Part shown: in pieces, positions 1 through 8,238 of the stretch | Layout of the letters: each line of letters starts with the position of its first letter | Numbering within the stretch: the first letter of the stretch is position 1 | DNA from: Verrucomicrobiota bacterium | Lineage (GTDB): Bacteria; Verrucomicrobiota; Verrucomicrobiia; Limisphaerales; JADLHS01 | Direction: 5' to 3' | Assembly: GCA_004297495.1 (NCBI GenBank) | Contig: SCTL01000776.1 | Location: forward strand, 1-8,620 | Length of the DNA stretch: 8,620 nt | The notes under the pieces: generated by a model | Told to the model about the DNA's origin: nothing | The model's database searches: none | The model's input: only the letters and a program-made list of their open reading frames with translations | Program-made: the position numbers and the translations under genes

Positions 1-3000
1 CCGCGACCGTCCGCCGTCCGCTCCCCCTGTCCCGCCGAGCCGTTCCGCCCAGCAGACACCGGTCAAACTCACCACGCTTCCGGACGGAAAATCGGGCAGT
101 TCGCCGTCACCCTTCGCGAGCACGGCCTGAAACATCCGCTGGCCGGACTGCAATTCCAGAAGCTGTTTTTGCCCGCGCGTCCGCCGCTCCTGCAGCAGCG
201 CCTGCACCCGCACGAGGGCGGCATCAAAATCGCCGTCGAGCAACTCCTCGACGGAACACTGCGCGGCTTTGGCCTCCGCGTGTGCCCCGGTTTTTCGGGC
301 CAGCGTTTCGATCAGCTTGAGCGAACCGCTGCCCGTCTCCGGGAAACCCGCCGCTTCGATGCGCTCGCCCACGTTGACCGGCGCAGGTTGAATGGTCTGC
401 ACCCGCACGCCACCGGTATCGTCCTGCACCAACACCAACGCATCCTCCTTGTAAGTCACCACGCCACTGACCTTGAGCCGGTGCGTCAGCGCCGGGCTGG
501 GATTCATCTTCCTCAATTCGGCGATGGGAATGGCGGGGATGACGAACGGCTCCTCCGGCGGCGGCTCGATGACCTGAACAAATCCGGGCGACGCCGCGAG
601 CAACACCGGCGAACGAGCCTCTGTCCGCAAAAGTGTTCCGCGCACGCGCACGCGTGAGTCCACGTAGCTGCCGCCTGAATTTTTCGGCAGCCCGCCGATC
701 CACACCGGCAGCGCCCCGTCCTTGCCCATCACCGTCAACGTGCCATCCGGCGTGGCGGAGCGGACCATGCCGTCCAGTTCCACCCAGCGTCCCTCGCCCC
801 GCAACGGCAACGAATATTCGGCCGGATGCACCACCGGTTCCGGCAGTTGTCCCCAGCCCAGCACATTGATCCGCCCCGGCTCGAACGGCACCGGCCATTT
901 TCCGTTCACACTCTTGATCTCGACCTCAACCCGTTGCCCGACGCGCAACGGACGGCGGGTGAAACGGCCGCTCAACCGCACAAACGCGGCGCCGGATTCG
1001 TCCTGAATGCAGAGCTGATTCGCTTTGCCGAAGAAATCGAAGAAAATCACCACACCCCGCACCGTCGCGATGCCCGTGCCATCTCTTAATCCCATGCCCT
1101 CCTGCGGAATTAGTTCGCCGATTGGAGTCACGGAAACGCCGCCCGCCGCGCTGTCCGTTACCGGCACGACACTGCCTCGCGCTGATGGTGGCGGCACCGG
1201 ATCAAGACAGCGCGCCTCACGCAACATCGGCTGGCCCGCTTCCCATGCCAGCAAGCCAGTGATGTCCACCTCCAGCCCGGTCCGCACCGGCATGCCGTCC
1301 TGCGGTTGCGCCACTAGCGCGAATTCGCGCCGTGTGAGTTTCAGCCAGCACGGTGCCGCATAGCCCGCGAGTTCCACCGTTTCGCCGCGCGCGCCTTCCT
1401 TCCGGCGCACTTGCAACAAGGCGCCGCGCCCGGGCGTCACGGTGAGCGCCACACACCGGGAGGCGCCTACCAGATTCTCGCGGACCATGATACCCGCATG
1501 CGCGCGCGGGCTGTCCGCCGTCAAGCTCTGCAGGTGCGCCACAATTTCGGCACTGCCGCCCAACGGCTGATGCGCAAAATAAAACTCGTCGAAAGCCGAC
1601 GCGATACCGAGTCCGCCACCCTCGATGGCGTAGAGCGAATCTACGAAGGTCGTGCTGCCCGACGGCGTGGCCTCATGCACGTCCGCCTGCTTGTCCACGC
1701 CGCTGAGACCTTTCACATGATCGAACACCGCGCGCGCCAGCGTCTCGCGACTCATCGACGTCGCGACGAGTCCCACCAACGGTCTGCCGCCCATTTCGAT
1801 TTCCACCGGCGGCGCCACTTGCTCCCAATTCGTCCCGTCGCGCGAAAGGTAGGCCCAGAAACTCGCCTGCCCCTGGATAAGCAATGCGCCATCGTCGCGC
1901 CGCGTCACCGCGCCGCGCACCCGGATTCGCCGGTTCCACGCGAGATCAGGATTGGTTGGCGACAACTGGCTGATCGGCGTCCGTTTCAGCCCGGCCCATT
2001 CCTCGACGGTGGCGCTCAACTCGGCGACCTCCGTCGGCGACGACGCCCAGAGCGTTCCGGCTATCACGTTCCCCTCCATGTCGAGCGCGGGTTCACACAC
2101 ACCGCGCACCCGCACACGCGCATTCTCCCACCGCGGCAAATCCGCCTGCCGCCAGCCGGAAACACGCACACGCGTCTGCTTCGGACCTTCCGCGAGGTCC
2201 ATCATCAGCACGTCGCCGTCGCGCCCCACGAACACTACGATGCCCTCAATCTCCGCCCAGCGGAGTTGATCTTCGCGCGTCAGCACGTTCCCCGGACGGA
2301 GGTGCATCGGCTCGGGATAAACACCGCCGCCGACCGTTTCGAGACGCGGCGCTTTGACCGTCACGGGAGAGTTGAGCGGACCGCGCAGGGTCAACGGTTC
2401 AACCGCGCCGACGAAATAATCCGCCCACAGTTCCTGGAGAATCCCGTTCGTGTGACCGCCGCCCACGCCGGAGGTCGCGCCATCCCGATCCACCCACGGA
2501 GAAAGATATTCGCCTGCAATGACCGACTGCGGCAGGCCCGGCCCCTGCCAGGCTACGGCGAGGTTGTCATCCCGCCCGCCGCGTTGCTCGCGCACGGCTT
2601 CGATGTAGCACGCCGAGCCGGCGCGCAGGAAAATTTGCGGGGAAGTCTGCGACGGGTGCCGCTTCCACTGGCGCGGCGTGGTGCCCCTACCCATTGGCAC
2701 GCTTGCAATCCGCACCGCCTGCCCGGGATCGGCGTTGGTGCTGAGCCACAATTCCGACGACGCCTTGCTGGCGAGCCAGAAGGTGTAAAAGCCGTCCTTG
2801 GGAGGGCGCAAAAATCCGCGCAGGCGTGCCAGCGAATAAACGCCCTTGTTCGTCTCCATCTCGAACGAATCGCGAAGTTCGCGTTCATGCGGGTGACAGG
2901 GAAACTCGGGAAAGGCCGTGACGCTCGGAATGCCGCTCGCCCCCGTGACGATCACGCGGTCACCGGCGCGCACGGAAATGTTCGTGAGCGGAAACTCCAA

Positions 3001-3255
3001 CGGCAGCGCGCCCGAAGCGTCTTGCAACACGAGCAAATTGCGCTCGCGATCCACCAGCGTGACCACACCAACCAGGCTCACCGGATAAGCGCGATTCGCC
3101 TCCTGCGCGGACAGCTTAAAAAAGCCGGCGGCATTCGTGATCGGCGGCACGACGGGAGCGGGAGAAGCGGCAGTGGATGCGCCCGGTTCAGCCCCGCACA
3201 CCAGCAGATGCGCCGCCAGCAAAGCAAAGGCAATGGATGGGCTTTTGATCCACAT
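1..3255 (-). CDS. Giant exported multidomain protein (OB-like repeats, PA14-like, DUF1349-like), possible sensor kinase ectodomain; 3' end outside window
   Basis: The frame is open for 1085 codons from ATG 3255 to the window edge, so the C-terminus is missing. The start is fixed by an in-frame TGA two codons upstream and by a signal peptide (residues 1 to about 22, MWIKSPSIAFALLAAHLLVCGA, cut here as ...VCGA/EPGA). Shine-Dalgarno is weak. Residues 57-113 form a module with GVVTLVDRERNLLVLQDASG. Residues about 125-254 look like a PA14 domain (GFLRPPKDGFYTFWLAS, then GGRDDNLAVAWQGPG). Similar beta-rich, OB-like modules recur near 335-400, 441-470, 727-780, 820-875, 926-970 and 1012-1070. Residues about 536-660 resemble DUF1349 (FDEFYFAHQPLGGSAEIVAH, HAGIMVREN, APCWLKL). 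From memory, this module series resembles the periplasmic part of Verrucomicrobial sensor histidine kinases; a transmembrane segment and kinase beyond the edge are inference only. Its place downstream of two pectin esterases suggests glycan sensing or surface binding. Confidence 0.85.
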   Translation of the reverse strand, partial: MWIKSPSIAFALLAAHLLVCGAEPGASTAASPAPVVPPITNAAGFFKLSAQEANRAYPVSLVGVVTLVDRERNLLVLQDASGALPLEFPLTNISVRAGDRVIVTGASGIPSVTAFPEFPCHPHERELRDSFEMETNKGVYSLARLRGFLRPPKDGFYTFWLASKASSELWLSTNADPGQAVRIASVPMGRGTTPRQWKRHPSQTSPQIFLRAGSACYIEAVREQRGGRDDNLAVAWQGPGLPQSVIAGEYLSPWVDRDGATSGVGGGHTNGILQELWADYFVGAVEPLTLRGPLNSPVTVKAPRLETVGGGVYPEPMHLRPGNVLTREDQLRWAEIEGIVVFVGRDGDVLMMDLAEGPKQTRVRVSGWRQADLPRWENARVRVRGVCEPALDMEGNVIAGTLWASSPTEVAELSATVEEWAGLKRTPISQLSPTNPDLAWNRRIRVRGAVTRRDDGALLIQGQASFWAYLSRDGTNWEQVAPPVEIEMGGRPLVGLVATSMSRETLARAVFDHVKGLSGVDKQADVHEATPSGSTTFVDSLYAIEGGGLGIASAFDEFYFAHQPLGGSAEIVAHLQSLTADSPRAHAGIMVRENLVGASRCVALTVTPGRGALLQVRRKEGARGETVELAGYAAPCWLKLTRREFALVAQPQDGMPVRTGLEVDITGLLAWEAGQPMLREARCLDPVPPPSARGSVVPVTDSAAGGVSVTPIGELIPQEGMGLRDGTGIATVRGVVIFFDFFGKANQLCIQDESGAAFVRLSGRFTRRPLRVGQRVEVEIKSVNGKWPVPFEPGRINVLGWGQLPEPVVHPAEYSLPLRGEGRWVELDGMVRSATPDGTLTVMGKDGALPVWIGGLPKNSGGSYVDSRVRVRGTLLRTEARSPVLLAASPGFVQVIEPPPEEPFVIPAIPIAELRKMNPSPALTHRLKVSGVVTYKEDALVLVQDDTGGVRVQTIQPAPVNVGERIEAAGFPETGSGSLKLIETLARKTGAHAEAKAAQCSVEELLDGDFDAALVRVQALLQERRTRGQKQLLELQSGQRMFQAVLAKGDGELPDFPSGSVVSLTGVCWAERLGGTGGADGGRSR

Positions 3256-3266
3256 AGCTCAGGCCA

Positions 3267-3295
3267 ACCATAGAACATCGCGCCCACCGCTCCAA
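3267..3295 (-). promoter_or_regulatory. Candidate promoter for the giant exported protein gene
   Basis: On the minus strand TTGGAG (3295-3290) is followed after 17 bases by TATGGT (3272-3267). Each box matches the sigma-70 consensus only partly. The -10 box would put transcription start only a few bases before ATG 3255, giving an almost leaderless message, which fits the lack of a good Shine-Dalgarno sequence. This is a weak call by eye; Verrucomicrobial promoters are poorly defined. Confidence 0.2.
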
Positions 3296-3300
3296 GCTGC

Positions 3301-3326
3301 TTTGCGGCGCCATTGCCGTCCGCAAA
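3301..3326 (-). other. Stem-loop in the pectinesterase / giant protein intergenic gap
   Basis: TTTGCGG (3301-3307) pairs perfectly with CCGCAAA (3320-3326) around a 12-base loop. It lies 23 bases downstream of the pectinesterase stop in the 93-bp gap. There is no U-tract after it, so it is not a classical intrinsic terminator. It could slow transcription or stabilise the upstream message, or be chance. Confidence 0.3.
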
Positions 3327-3348
3327 TAACCCCGCGCCCACGCGCCGA

Positions 3349-6300
3349 TCACGGCATGGTGATGATATAGAAGCGTCGAGACATGTTCGCAGCCGATGCG
3401 TCGGTGAACACGGTGGGCGTTTCCTCAAACGTCCCGTTGCTCAACAAAGTCCAGCTCTCCGTCACTGGACTGCTCGCCGCATTAGTGCTGGCCCAGAGCC
3501 GATAATCGTAACAACGCACGCCGCTCAGGGATAGCTGCATACTGCCGTCGCCAAGCCGGGTGATGCTGTTGAACAACGGTCGCCATGCCGGAACGGGAAG
3601 CAAGGCCAGTTGCTCCAACGGATTCCAAACGGCGCGGGTGTCAACGTAGGTCTGGCCGGTTCCCTCCGGTTGTGACCCCGGAGTATTCCAAAGCGCAATC
3701 GTGCTCGCTCCACCAAAGATATTGGCAATGGTGTAATTCGCCGCCTGTGCCGCCGTCATGGGATCAGCCCATGACGCACGGCCAATCGGGACGCCGTTGC
3801 CATCCACCGGAAGCAGCGTGCCGTTCAAGTCCATGCTGCCGAACTCGGAGTAGCGTGACACCTCGTCTGGGAACGGGTTGCCGTTGGGCCAGTTCGGATC
3901 GCCGGTTCCATCCCACCGATCCCAACCATCGGTCCGAATGTGCGTCCCCATCTTTGTGCGGATAAAGATGGCGCTCGATTTCACGTTGTTTGTGTCGGTC
4001 CAGTGCCAGGGACGGCCCAGAGCTACCGAGTTGTTCGCAGCGGTGCTTCCATCATCGAATGGATTGCGATCTGTGCCGGCGACTAATTTGCAATCGAGGA
4101 ATACCGCGCCGTGCGCCTGGGTTTTGGGCGTATCCACCGCCGTGATGTAACCGCGGTCCGTGCTCTCGATCGTGCAATGATCAAATACATCTATGGCATC
4201 GCCGTAAATGAAATCGGTGTCGCCGCTGATGAAACAATTATAAAAATATTGCCGGCCCAGCTCGGTCAGCAACGTGTCCTGATAACTCAGGAAATGGCAG
4301 TGGTCATAAATCACCTGGTCTGCGCGTGATTGCACGGCGAGCGTCTGGATTCGGTTTTGATCGGGAAATGAATTGTCGAAGGTCACATTGCGGGCCATGA
4401 ATCCGACGGCGGTGGATTCAACCCGGAACGTGGCATACCAAAACTGCACGAGATCGAACGTGATGAATACATTGGTTGGCGACTCTCCCAGACCGATCAC
4501 CGAAACATACGGTTTGGTGATGTCAACCAACTCCATATAAACGCCCGGGGCGACGTAAATGTTTGCACGATTCGTTGCCGACTGTCCCGTGATAGCGTCA
4601 TGCGCCGCCTGGATGGTCGCATAGGCGCTGGAACAACTTGGATTAACAAAATAGTCCTGCGCTCCGGGCAACGTGCTGGTGGCCGCGGGATTCACGGTGA
4701 GCGTGGCATTCGAACTCACGACCGATCCCGCCACGTTGGCCACGACAACGGCATAGGTGCCGGCGTCCGAAGGATAGGCGCGAGCAAACTCAAGCGTGTC
4801 ATTCGTTGCATTCGCCACCGGACCGCCATCCTTCCACCATTGATAGGTCATCGGTGTTTGACTGGCTGCGCTGACGGAAAATGACGCCGACTGACCATGA
4901 ACAACGGTGAGGCTTTGAGGTTGTGAGGTGATTGCAGGCGGCGCAATGACTGTCAGAAAAGCGCTGTTCGTGGCCGCGCCGGCAATGTTTGTGGCGGTGA
5001 TGGTGTAGGTCGCCTGATCGGCGGGGTATTGTGCGTTGGTGATGGTGAACGACGCTGAGTTGGCTCCAGTGATAATAACTCCATTTTTCTTCCATTGAAT
5101 TGACGGCACTGGAAAACCCGATACCGTCGCCGAGAATGTGGCGTTGCTGCCTTGAATCACGGTGAGGTTGGTCGGCCCGACAAGATACGGAGGAACATTG
5201 CCGGTGGTCACGGTCAACAAAGCCGGAGAACTGGTGGCTGCACCGTAAACATTAGTGATGACGACCGAATAGTTTGCGCCGTCGGCGATTTGCGCGTTGT
5301 TCACGGCCAGTGTCGCGGCGGCGGTGCCCGAATAAGTCGAACCATTGCCGGTGGAACCATCCGCGACGGGCGTTCCGTTTTTGCGCCACTGATAATTCAG
5401 CGGCGTGGCGCTGGCACTGCTGATACTAACCGTGAAGGAAACATTGTCTCCCACACTCACCAGCCGGCCCGTAGGTTGACTGACAATCACCGGCCGCGGC
5501 CCGCTCGGCAACACGAGGTCCACCGAATGATTGGCCACATTGTTGGAAAGATATGCGCCGGGCGCGGAATCGGGCGGCGTATAAGCGCCGAATCCGAAGT
5601 TGTAGCCCGCACCGGCAATGGAACCGGAATACTTGATCAACGTGAGCTGCGTCGGGAAGGAGGTGAACGCCGCGAGATGAAGCTTGAGCACGTTCGTCAC
5701 TCCGCCAGTAACCAGACTGGATGCAAAAATATTCGTTAAGCCGGTCACGTTCAGTTCCAAGGTTGAAGCCGTCAGACTCAAAGTGGTCAATCCTTTGGCG
5801 GGCGAGGCAACCGTGTTGGAAACGGTCAGCGTTCCGCCGTTCACCGTGATGGTATTGTTGGCGCTGTTGGTGCCGACGGTGATCATATTTGCTCGAAGAG
5901 TTCCGGTGTTGACAGTAATTGTGCCGCCGGTGTTGGTGGCCGCGACGCTGTTCTGCGTGGTGTAGCCAAGCACGAGATTGCTGTTGACGATCAGCGTCGC
6001 GTTGCTGCCGACATTTATAGTGCCGAGATTGCCCGTGGTGTCTGTAATCAAGCCCAGCGACTGGTTTCCGACGATGAGGGTGTTTGCGTCAATGGAACCG
6101 GATAAAAAAATCAGGGTGCCCGTCGACGGCGTAGATGCGGTGTGACCACTGTTGCCGTCACGCGCCAAACTGATCGTGTCCACGAATGCGTCAATGGTCC
6201 CGATGCCGAAATCACAGGTGCCAAAAGAGGAAGCGCCGCTCGATCCACCTTCCACATCGCCGATACCCCACCATTTGACGCGGCTTGAACTGCCATTTAT

Positions 6301-7197
6301 TCCAAGGAGAACGAGCGTTGGATTGCTGTTGGTAAACGACGGATTGAATCCCATCCAGCCAGCGGATTTATCCCGGCCAATGCCGAGACTGTCGAGATAC
6401 ATCACGTTCACCTCGCCCAGATAGAGGTAACAGGTTCCCCCATGATTTCCCGTGTTTTTGGCGATCTCCAGGGAGTTGTTGGCCCCTGCGGCAAGGTAAG
6501 CCTGCAGCGTATCGGAATAAGCTGCCGCGATAATGTTCGTCTTGGCCAGCCAAACCGTTCCTGTAAGCCGGTCAAGCAGGGCTCCGGAAGAAATTTTGAT
6601 TGAACTCGTGCCGATGCCAATACGGTTCACATTTGCGCTAAAGGCATCCAAACCGGACATGTCCAGGGTGGCGTTCGGATTGCCCGAACCCGATGCGCTT
6701 TGCTGCACAACGAAATTGCCCGCTGGATTGTTCACATTCAGCGTCGCTCCAATACCCGTTACGTTCGCCCGCATCGTGATGCCCGCCGGCACATCCGCGA
6801 GTGTTCCTGCGGTCAAGCTGCCGGCGCCAGTGATGTTCAGCGTCTTTCCATTAGCAACGACGGTGGTGTGAAATCCATTTTGATTGGCGTAACGCAAAGA
6901 CCGGATTGTCCCGGCAAAGGAAGCATCTACCGAGTTGTTTGGCGACCCGGCGGACATGCTCGAACCCGCATCCAGGAATTGGACGTCATCCGCTGCTCCG
7001 GGCGCGGCGAGCGAGGACCAATTCCCGCCCGTGGACCAGTTCGTATCGGTCAGGCTGGCACCGCTCCAGACGTTGGTTGCCGCCCGTGCCGAAGGAGTCG
7101 CAAACATCGAGACCACCACCAAGCAGACCAAACCGCACAGACGGCTGAACGAAACCACCCGGAACGACAAATGATGACAAAGTGCATTGGAGTTCAT
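3349..7197 (-). CDS. Secreted pectin methylesterase (CE8) with beta-rich N-terminal region and three Ig-like domains
   Basis: This 1282-residue enzyme is predicted to hydrolyse methyl esters of homogalacturonan outside the cytoplasm, releasing methanol and pectate. Residues 1-39 are a signal peptide (hydrophobic LCGLVCLVVVSMFA, cut after SARA). Residues about 40-565 are Gly/Asn/Thr-rich and beta-repeat-like (GGTITVNTGTLRANMITVGT). Ig-like domains lie at about 567-664, 668-751 and 753-836, each with the W core (YQWRKNG, IQWKKNG, YQWWKDG). The CE8 domain is about 846-1205: GVYMEL, Q951 (IQTLAV), Q973-D974 (YQDTL), nucleophile D995 (DFIYG), and R1062/W1064 (LGRPW). Spacings Q951-Q973 (22) and D974-D995 (21) equal those of carrot PME (Gln113/Gln135, Asp136/Asp157). 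Residues 1206-1282 are a small beta module typical of Verrucomicrobial secreted proteins. Single-domain PMEs have about 300-350 residues, so about 70% here is accessory. The start is overlapped by a small upstream ORF (ATGA). Base composition looks less GC-rich than in the giant gene downstream. Confidence 0.95.
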   Translation of the reverse strand: MNSNALCHHLSFRVVSFSRLCGLVCLVVVSMFATPSARAATNVWSGASLTDTNWSTGGNWSSLAAPGAADDVQFLDAGSSMSAGSPNNSVDASFAGTIRSLRYANQNGFHTTVVANGKTLNITGAGSLTAGTLADVPAGITMRANVTGIGATLNVNNPAGNFVVQQSASGSGNPNATLDMSGLDAFSANVNRIGIGTSSIKISSGALLDRLTGTVWLAKTNIIAAAYSDTLQAYLAAGANNSLEIAKNTGNHGGTCYLYLGEVNVMYLDSLGIGRDKSAGWMGFNPSFTNSNPTLVLLGINGSSSRVKWWGIGDVEGGSSGASSFGTCDFGIGTIDAFVDTISLARDGNSGHTASTPSTGTLIFLSGSIDANTLIVGNQSLGLITDTTGNLGTINVGSNATLIVNSNLVLGYTTQNSVAATNTGGTITVNTGTLRANMITVGTNSANNTITVNGGTLTVSNTVASPAKGLTTLSLTASTLELNVTGLTNIFASSLVTGGVTNVLKLHLAAFTSFPTQLTLIKYSGSIAGAGYNFGFGAYTPPDSAPGAYLSNNVANHSVDLVLPSGPRPVIVSQPTGRLVSVGDNVSFTVSISSASATPLNYQWRKNGTPVADGSTGNGSTYSGTAAATLAVNNAQIADGANYSVVITNVYGAATSSPALLTVTTGNVPPYLVGPTNLTVIQGSNATFSATVSGFPVPSIQWKKNGVIITGANSASFTITNAQYPADQATYTITATNIAGAATNSAFLTVIAPPAITSQPQSLTVVHGQSASFSVSAASQTPMTYQWWKDGGPVANATNDTLEFARAYPSDAGTYAVVVANVAGSVVSSNATLTVNPAATSTLPGAQDYFVNPSCSSAYATIQAAHDAITGQSATNRANIYVAPGVYMELVDITKPYVSVIGLGESPTNVFITFDLVQFWYATFRVESTAVGFMARNVTFDNSFPDQNRIQTLAVQSRADQVIYDHCHFLSYQDTLLTELGRQYFYNCFISGDTDFIYGDAIDVFDHCTIESTDRGYITAVDTPKTQAHGAVFLDCKLVAGTDRNPFDDGSTAANNSVALGRPWHWTDTNNVKSSAIFIRTKMGTHIRTDGWDRWDGTGDPNWPNGNPFPDEVSRYSEFGSMDLNGTLLPVDGNGVPIGRASWADPMTAAQAANYTIANIFGGASTIALWNTPGSQPEGTGQTYVDTRAVWNPLEQLALLPVPAWRPLFNSITRLGDGSMQLSLSGVRCYDYRLWASTNAASSPVTESWTLLSNGTFEETPTVFTDASAANMSRRFYIITMP

Positions 7198-7271
7198 AGA
7201 ACCACACTAACTCCCGATAGCCTTGCGAACAATCGTGCATTGGCTATAGCTGCGGCTATATCTTCCGGCAT
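7194..7271 (-). CDS. Possible 25-residue upstream ORF overlapping the pectinesterase start
   Basis: ATG at 7271 opens a frame of 25 codons beginning MPEDIAAAIANA and ending in TGA, which overlaps the pectinesterase ATG by four bases (ATGA). This layout is typical of translational coupling. The first codons lie within the repeat at 7239-7276, and the other copy (8519-8547) also encodes an MPE start in the same relative frame. No good Shine-Dalgarno is present: AGGAG lies about 14 bases upstream, which is long. I recognise no family for the peptide. It may be a leader peptide, a remnant of a duplicated gene start, or an accidental frame. Confidence 0.3.
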   Translation of the reverse strand: MPEDIAAAIANARLFARLSGVSVVL

Positions 7272-7276
7272 ATTGA
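7239..7276 (+). repeat. Left copy of a 29-nt inverted repeat, with 9-nt insertion
   Basis: Read on the plus strand this is ATTGGCTA, then nine extra bases TAGCTGCGG, then CTATA, then TCTTCCGGCATATTGA. Without the nine bases it matches the minus-strand sequence at 8547-8519 at 28 of 29 positions. The insertion creates a hairpin, TATAGC-TGCG-GCTATA (7245-7260). It sits 42-79 bases upstream of the pectinesterase start, between that gene and the acetylesterase. The function is unknown. Confidence 0.8.
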
Positions 7277-7301
7277 ACCGGCTGGCTCCTGGCAGGAAAG
7301 C

Positions 7302-7323
7302 TGCGCGCCATCACCTCCGCGCA
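7302..7323 (-). other. Stem-loop just after the acetylesterase stop codon
   Basis: TGCGCG (7302-7307) and CGCGCA (7318-7323) pair with a 10-base loop, two bases beyond the acetylesterase stop at 7326-7328. No U-run follows, so termination is uncertain. The loop contains GGAGGTG, but the next ATG (7311) is only two bases from GGAGG, too close for normal initiation. Confidence 0.25.
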
Positions 7324-7325
7324 TA

Positions 7326-8225
7326 CTAAGGTGCGTCGGCGTTCCGTTCCTTGAAACCGGCTTCCTCCGCACCGCCCTTCTCCTTGGCAAGCGCAGCGCG
7401 TAATTCTACGTTGCCTGAGTTTGCTTCCGGCTGCACGGGTTTGGTTTTCACCGGCTCCGTCCGCAGACCCGTCGCCAGCTCCGGCACCGCCTTGCGCAAT
7501 TCGTCCACCACCAGCCGCGCAAACATGACGCTTCCCCGCGCATTGAGATGCGTGTTGTCCACCGAGTTGGTGCCTTCCACGACCTTTACCGGGCTGAATT
7601 TCAGGCACTCCTCGCGCCCGAGTTGCTCGCACAAAACGAGGCTGCGCGCGTGCAGGTCGAGGACCGGGACGTGTTTCTCCACACCAATCCTTTTCACCTC
7701 CTCCGCGTAGGGCATGAGGCTGGATTTGATTTTGCCGTTGGCCGATTTGTCCCATTGGCGGCGTGTGAGCGGCGTGATGAGGATTGGCTTCGCCCCGACG
7801 GCCCGCGCTTCGTCCACATAATTCTTCATGTCTTGGACAAACGTGGTCATGTCCGTGGAGCGGCCCGGTTTGCCCGGCTCATTGTTGTGGCCGAATTGAA
7901 TGAGGTAGTAGTCACCCTTCAACGCCAGCGCATTAGTCCAGCGGCCCTCGTCGCGAAAACTCTTGGAACTGCGCCCGCCCATCGCCGTGTTCAGGCACTC
8001 GAGGTCGTCCTTGAGGAACTGCACGAAGCCGAATCCCCAGCCGGACTTCTCGGTGACGGTGGAGTCGCCGACCAGCACAATGCGAACCTTGTGAGCCGGC
8101 ACGGCTGTGGTCTCTGCGGCCAGCAGCGGCACAGTCGGCGCCAACATCAAGCCCATGGTTGCCAACACCAGTCTGCTCCGTAACCACAGCGCGGCAGCAG
8201 CCATTCTGTTGTTCGTCGCGTTCAT
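7326..8225 (-). CDS. Secreted SGNH/GDSL acetylesterase, rhamnogalacturonan acetylesterase-like (CE12-like)
   Basis: This 299-residue enzyme is predicted to remove acetyl esters from pectic polysaccharide, most likely rhamnogalacturonan I. The SGNH blocks are all visible: IVLVGDSTV with nucleophile S55; NTAMGGRSS with oxyanion-hole glycine G84; FGHNN with N114 (families often have GHND); and SVDNTHLN with D223 and H226, three residues apart as usual. ATG 8225 is chosen because it is followed by a signal peptide (residues 1 to about 37, LRSRLVLATMGLMLAPTV, cut near LLAA/ETTA). The frame stays open upstream to an ATG at 8423, but that 66-residue extension is Arg/Ala-rich, resembles no domain and would bury the signal. 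ATG 8204 (M8) is a second option. The last 45 or so residues (after LATGLR) are a charged, Pro/Lys-rich tail outside the fold. It precedes the pectinesterase with a 128-bp gap, consistent with one operon. Confidence 0.93.
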   Translation of the reverse strand: MNATNNRMAAAALWLRSRLVLATMGLMLAPTVPLLAAETTAVPAHKVRIVLVGDSTVTEKSGWGFGFVQFLKDDLECLNTAMGGRSSKSFRDEGRWTNALALKGDYYLIQFGHNNEPGKPGRSTDMTTFVQDMKNYVDEARAVGAKPILITPLTRRQWDKSANGKIKSSLMPYAEEVKRIGVEKHVPVLDLHARSLVLCEQLGREECLKFSPVKVVEGTNSVDNTHLNARGSVMFARLVVDELRKAVPELATGLRTEPVKTKPVQPEANSGNVELRAALAKEKGGAEEAGFKERNADAP

Positions 8226-8238
8226 AAATTCAAATCCG

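Noticed and set aside
224..898. A 224-codon minus-strand open frame
   Set aside because: It is out of frame with the giant gene and inside it; the composition is Gly/Ala/Arg-rich shadow sequence.
1..3255. Lipoprotein signal in the giant protein (LLVC)
   Set aside because: The residue before Cys20 is Val, not the usual Gly/Ala/Ser, so ordinary signal peptidase cleavage after CGA is preferred.
1411..3273. A 620-codon plus-strand open frame
   Set aside because: It lies wholly antisense to the giant exported protein gene apart from its last few codons. Its product is Arg/His/Pro-rich with no recognisable domain, whereas the minus-strand frame has a signal peptide and clear domains. Long antisense frames are expected in GC-rich coding DNA.
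3301..3326. Rho-independent terminator after the pectinesterase
   Set aside because: The stem is only seven base pairs with a 12-base loop and no U-tract, so it is recorded as a stem-loop only.
7207..7755. A 182-codon minus-strand frame overlapping the acetylesterase end
   Set aside because: Most of it is a shadow of the acetylesterase. Its tail starting at 7311 has GGAGG only two bases before the ATG and no recognisable product.
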